DNA from: Myxococcus terminator_A
GTDB lineage: Bacteria; Myxococcota; Myxococcia; Myxococcales; Myxococcaceae
Direction of reading: 5' to 3'
Assembly: GCA_049194865.1 (NCBI GenBank)
Contig: JBLZWL010000017.1
Span: 31,607 to 95,606 of the forward strand
Length of the DNA: 64,000 nt
Shown: positions 61,662 to 64,000 of the stretch, one piece after another
How positions within the stretch are numbered: the first letter of the stretch is position 1
How the letters are laid out: every line of letters begins with the position of its first letter
Notes under the pieces: generated by a model
The model's input: the letters and a program-made list of their open reading frames with translations, nothing else
Told to the model about the DNA's origin: nothing
Database searches by the model: none
Program-made: the position numbers and the translations under genes

Positions 61662-62574
61662 TGCGGATGGCGGCGGGCTGGAGCGTGAACGTGGCAGGGA
61701 GTCGGCCCGGCGTCTCTCCGTCGACGTCCAGGTAGACCTCCTGGCCATCCACGGACTCCGCATGAACCTTCTGGCAGCGCAGGCGACGCGTGCCCTTCCA
61801 GGTGACGTGCGAGCCGTTGTAGACGCCCTTGGACTTGAGGAGGAAGTCGCTCAGGCCGTAGCCGGACCAGATGGTGATGTCGAACACGCCATCGTGGGTG
61901 ATGGCCTCGGGGGCGACGAACATGCCGCTGCCGAAGTAGCGACCATTGGCCACGGCGACGGCGGTGACATCGAGCGTCTCGGCGGGCCCGTCATCCGTGG
62001 ACAACCGCACCTTGCGCTCGGTGTACTTCACCAGGCCCTTGAGCGTGCCCCAGACGAAGCTGAAGTTGCCGCCGAGCGCCTTGCTGCCGCTGTTCACCTC
62101 GCGGGCCACCACCGCGCTCACGCCGAACGAGGCGATGTTGGCGAAGTAGCGCGTGGCGGGGTTGCCATCGTTGTCGATGAAGTCGAGCCGGCCCACGTCA
62201 AAGGGCTCGGTCGTGTCCGTCCGGAGCCGCTCGAGGGAGGACTCCAGGTCCAGGCCCCAGCCGAAGGTGCGGCGGAAGTCGCCACCGGTACCGCGCGGGA
62301 TGAGGCCGAGGGCGGCGTTCGGGTTGATGGCCTTGCCGTCACGGAAGAAGCCGTTGGTGACTTCGTTGAGCGTGCCGTCACCGCCTACCGCGACGATGCA
62401 CTCGTAGCCCTGGTCAATCGCCTCGCGGGCGATGCGCGCGGCATCCATCCCGCCCTGGGTGAAGCCGTGCCCGAACTCACCGAGCACCTTGCCCACCTGC
62501 GCGGCAATCTCGACCCAGCGCTTTCCGGTCTGGCCATTGGCGCTGCGCGGATTGACCACGAGGAACGTCTTCAT
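61651..62574 (-). CDS. Diacylglycerol kinase catalytic-domain lipid kinase (YegS/DgkB-like)
   Basis: About 307 residues from ATG 62574 (GGAGGGG 9 nt upstream). The N-terminal motif FLVVNPRSANGQTGKRW, nucleotide-binding VAVGGDGTLNEVTNGF, and LGLIPRGTGGDFRRTF mark the DAGK_cat domain; a C-terminal YegS-like domain follows with ARYFANIASFGVSAVV and GRYFGSGMFVAPEA. It phosphorylates diacylglycerol or related lipids. Alone, converging with the DUF2306 gene by 11 bp. Confidence 0.92.
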   Translation of the reverse strand: MKTFLVVNPRSANGQTGKRWVEIAAQVGKVLGEFGHGFTQGGMDAARIAREAIDQGYECIVAVGGDGTLNEVTNGFFRDGKAINPNAALGLIPRGTGGDFRRTFGWGLDLESSLERLRTDTTEPFDVGRLDFIDNDGNPATRYFANIASFGVSAVVAREVNSGSKALGGNFSFVWGTLKGLVKYTERKVRLSTDDGPAETLDVTAVAVANGRYFGSGMFVAPEAITHDGVFDITIWSGYGLSDFLLKSKGVYNGSHVTWKGTRRLRCQKVHAESVDGQEVYLDVDGETPGRLPATFTLQPAAIRIKV

Positions 62575-62701
62575 CGGCACCTACCCCTCCCTGTAACGCC
62601 CCTGTTTACGCGGTTGTGGCGCGGTACTCCACTTCGCGACGCACCCCCAGGGTCGTCCAGGTCTCCCGCCACCCGGCACACCGCTGACGCACCGCACGGT
62701 G

Positions 62702-62753
62702 AGCCCCGGTTCCAGAGGGCCCGCCGAGCCGAGGGCAGGTGCCCTCCGGGGCT
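62702..62753. terminator. Structured element after the phzF-like gene
   Basis: An outer inverted repeat AGCCCCGG / CCGGGGCT (8 bp) encloses an inner hairpin GAGGGC-AGGT-GCCCTC. It is located 27 bp after the PhzF-like stop on the - strand and about 130 bp before the lipid kinase gene. Probably terminates phzF transcription. Confidence 0.55.
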
Positions 62754-62779
62754 GTGTGCCGGGCCGAGTGAGGTGCCCC

Positions 62780-63667
62780 CTACACGTGCAGCGTGCCGTC
62801 GAGGACCGTCACCGCCACTCCGCCGATGCGAGCCTGCTCGGGCTGTCCGGCGCGGCCGGTGACCTCCACCTCGATGCGCCCAGGCTTGCCCATGGCATCG
62901 CCCTGTTCGATGCGAGCGCGCACCGTGCCGCCCTCGGCGGGCAGTGGCAGCACACCATGCATCGCCAGGTACATGCCGAGCGGCCCCGCCGCCGAGCCCG
63001 TGGCGGGGTCCTCCGCCACACCCATGCCAGGGACGAAGTATCGCGAGTGCGCCACGCTGCCCACCTCTCGCGTCTCTCGAGTGAAGACATAGACACCGCT
63101 CACGCCATGGGGGCGCAGCAGTTCGGCCAACGAGTTCGAGCGCGGGGCCAGCTCCCACACGTCTTCCCTCCGACGGAACGGCACCACCACCCGGTGCGCG
63201 TTGCGCCGCACGGGCAGCGAGCCATCCACCATGTCCACCGTTCCGCCGACGAGCGCGAGCACCTGCTCCAGCGGCACCGGCGTCTCCAGCCACGGATGCC
63301 GAGGCGTGACAATCCACGCCCGGCTCCGACGCGCGTCCACCGCCTCCAGCTCCACGTCGAGCACGCCCGCCGCGCACTCCAGTTTGAGCGAACCAGCGCG
63401 AGGCACGAGCCCGCGCTCGGCCAACAAGTGGAACGTCGCCACCGTGGCGTGCCCGCAGAAATCAATCTCGTCCGTGGGAGTGAAGTAGCGCAGCCGCACA
63501 CCTTGCGCCGTGGGGCCCGAGATGACGAACGCCGTCTCCGATGCGCCCACCGCGGCCGCGATGCGCTGCATGGCCTCCACCCCGAGTCCCGCCGCGTCCA
63601 GCACCACACCCGCGCGATTTCCAGCCCCCGCGGTCTGCGTGAAAGCGTCGACGATGGTCACCTGCAT
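62780..63667 (-). CDS. PhzF-family isomerase/epimerase-like protein
   Basis: A 295-residue protein from ATG 63667. Family signatures are QVTIVDAFTQTAGAGNRAGV, the catalytic Glu in ASETAFVI, DFCGHATVATFHLLAE and DPATGSAAGPLGMYLAM. PhzF proteins catalyse isomerisation in phenazine synthesis or related reactions; most members, like this one without phenazine genes nearby, have unknown substrates. Divergent from a MocR-type regulator, which is likely to control it. Confidence 0.93.
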   Translation of the reverse strand: MQVTIVDAFTQTAGAGNRAGVVLDAAGLGVEAMQRIAAAVGASETAFVISGPTAQGVRLRYFTPTDEIDFCGHATVATFHLLAERGLVPRAGSLKLECAAGVLDVELEAVDARRSRAWIVTPRHPWLETPVPLEQVLALVGGTVDMVDGSLPVRRNAHRVVVPFRRREDVWELAPRSNSLAELLRPHGVSGVYVFTRETREVGSVAHSRYFVPGMGVAEDPATGSAAGPLGMYLAMHGVLPLPAEGGTVRARIEQGDAMGKPGRIEVEVTGRAGQPEQARIGGVAVTVLDGTLHV

Positions 63668-63792
63668 GGCGTGCGTCTCCCATCCACGGCCACGGGCCCT
63701 GGCCCGCACCGTCCTTCGAGTGTACCGACACAATCCAGCCCAAAAATCTCCACAATCGATACATTGCGCGAACAAGCCCGGCAACTGTATGC

Positions 63793-63809
63793 ATTGTCAC
63801 CATGACAAT
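63793..63809. promoter_or_regulatory. Inverted repeat over the MocR start codon (possible autoregulatory operator)
   Basis: Perfect 7-bp inverted repeat ATTGTCA-CCA-TGACAAT; the ATG of the regulator lies in it (63802). Related CAAT...ATTG and ATACATTG strings lie at about 63730-63775 in the divergent promoter region, consistent with multiple regulator sites. Confidence 0.5.
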
Positions 63810-64000
63810 CTGGACGCCCAACCTGCGAGGCCGAGAGGGGCCGCTGTACCGGATCCTCGCGGATGCGCTCGGCGCGGACATCGAGGAGGGCCGCCTCGCC
63901 GCCGGAGCCCGCCTGCCCACGCACCGGGAGCTGGCGGAGAAGGTGGGCGTCACCGTGGGCACCGTCACACGTGCCTACGCGGAGGCAGAGCGCCGAGGCC
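63802..64000 (+). CDS. GntR/MocR-family transcriptional regulator (3' end outside window)
   Basis: The first 66 codons are present. A GntR-type winged helix is clear: LYRILADALGADIEEGRLAA, then LPTHRELAEKVGVTVGTVTR with the TVGTVTRAYAEAERRG recognition helix. The N-terminal layout (short lead, then wHTH) fits the MocR subfamily, which carries an aminotransferase-like C-terminal domain, but that part is outside. Such regulators are often divergent from their target, here the PhzF-like gene. The start codon lies in a perfect inverted repeat. Confidence 0.85.
   Translation, partial: MTIWTPNLRGREGPLYRILADALGADIEEGRLAAGARLPTHRELAEKVGVTVGTVTRAYAEAERRG

Overview
The window is a GC-rich, densely packed chromosomal segment (about 60 genes, 57 of them complete and supported by recognisable domains or clear signals). 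Gene order and content point to a myxobacterium of the Myxococcaceae (Myxococcus, Corallococcus, Pyxidicoccus or a close relative). The evidence is a three-bactofilin operon with a ParB-like partner (bacN-bacO-bacP-padC), many lipoproteins, FHA and TPR proteins, hybrid kinases, and a Tad-like apparatus whose order matches, from memory, the second gene cluster of the M. xanthus Kil contact-dependent prey-killing system (MXAN_4648-4661). No insertion sequence, prophage, CRISPR array, rRNA or complete tRNA was found. I see no sign of recent gene transfer.

Layout. 1-2.9 kb (+): 3' part of nadB, then a rhomboid protease and a LOG-family protein, start-stop coupled. 2.9-6.7 kb (-): bacN, bacO, bacP, padC, pyrE and a lipoprotein, a cytoskeleton/chromosome-organisation operon ending in pyrimidine synthesis. 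6.8-12.1 kb (-): alpha/beta hydrolase, a large secreted TPR protein, and a multi-domain sensor kinase with pseudo-receiver and degenerate GGDEF ends. 12.6-14.2 kb (+): lipoprotein. 14.3-20.2 kb (-): xseA, xseB, a stand-alone receiver, ispA, dxs, tlyA. 20.2-36.7 kb (-): an ECF sigma factor and zinc-finger anti-sigma-like membrane protein, then three TadE/TadG-type pseudopilins, two exported proteins, a Flp-like pilin, a polytopic protein, a lipoprotein, CpaB, TadB, TadC and two FHA-transmembrane-periplasmic proteins.

36.7-41.8 kb (-): a DUF2085 membrane protein, two oligopeptide-type ABC ATPases without permeases, two orphan MshEN/GspE-N proteins and a DUF4292 lipoprotein. 41.9-43.0 kb (+): an ExbB/ExbD proton-channel pair, closed by a strong bidirectional terminator. 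43.2-47.3 kb (-): acyl-CoA dehydrogenase, a HadA/HadB-like dehydratase pair and a DapB-like dehydrogenase. 47.6-48.7 kb (+): receiver-HD-GYP protein. 48.7-50.9 kb (-): a HEAT-cyclophilin lipoprotein. 51-57.2 kb (+): zinc-ribbon membrane protein, MoxR ATPase, DUF58 protein, and a RapA-like SNF2 helicase. 57.2-60.8 kb (-): Smr protein, small exported protein, DUF72 protein, NarL/LuxR response regulator and its kinase. 60.9-64 kb: DUF2306 membrane protein (+), lipid kinase (-), PhzF protein (-) and a divergent GntR/MocR regulator (+) cut by the window end.

The most notable system is the Tad/Kil-like cluster. It carries the inner-membrane platform, pilins and FHA scaffolds but no CpaF ATPase, secretin, TadZ or prepilin peptidase, so it must work with genes elsewhere. 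An ECF/anti-sigma pair sits directly upstream in the same orientation and may control it. Two genes (the second FHA protein and the zinc-ribbon protein) appear to start at CTG codons placed 8 nt after strong Shine-Dalgarno sequences.
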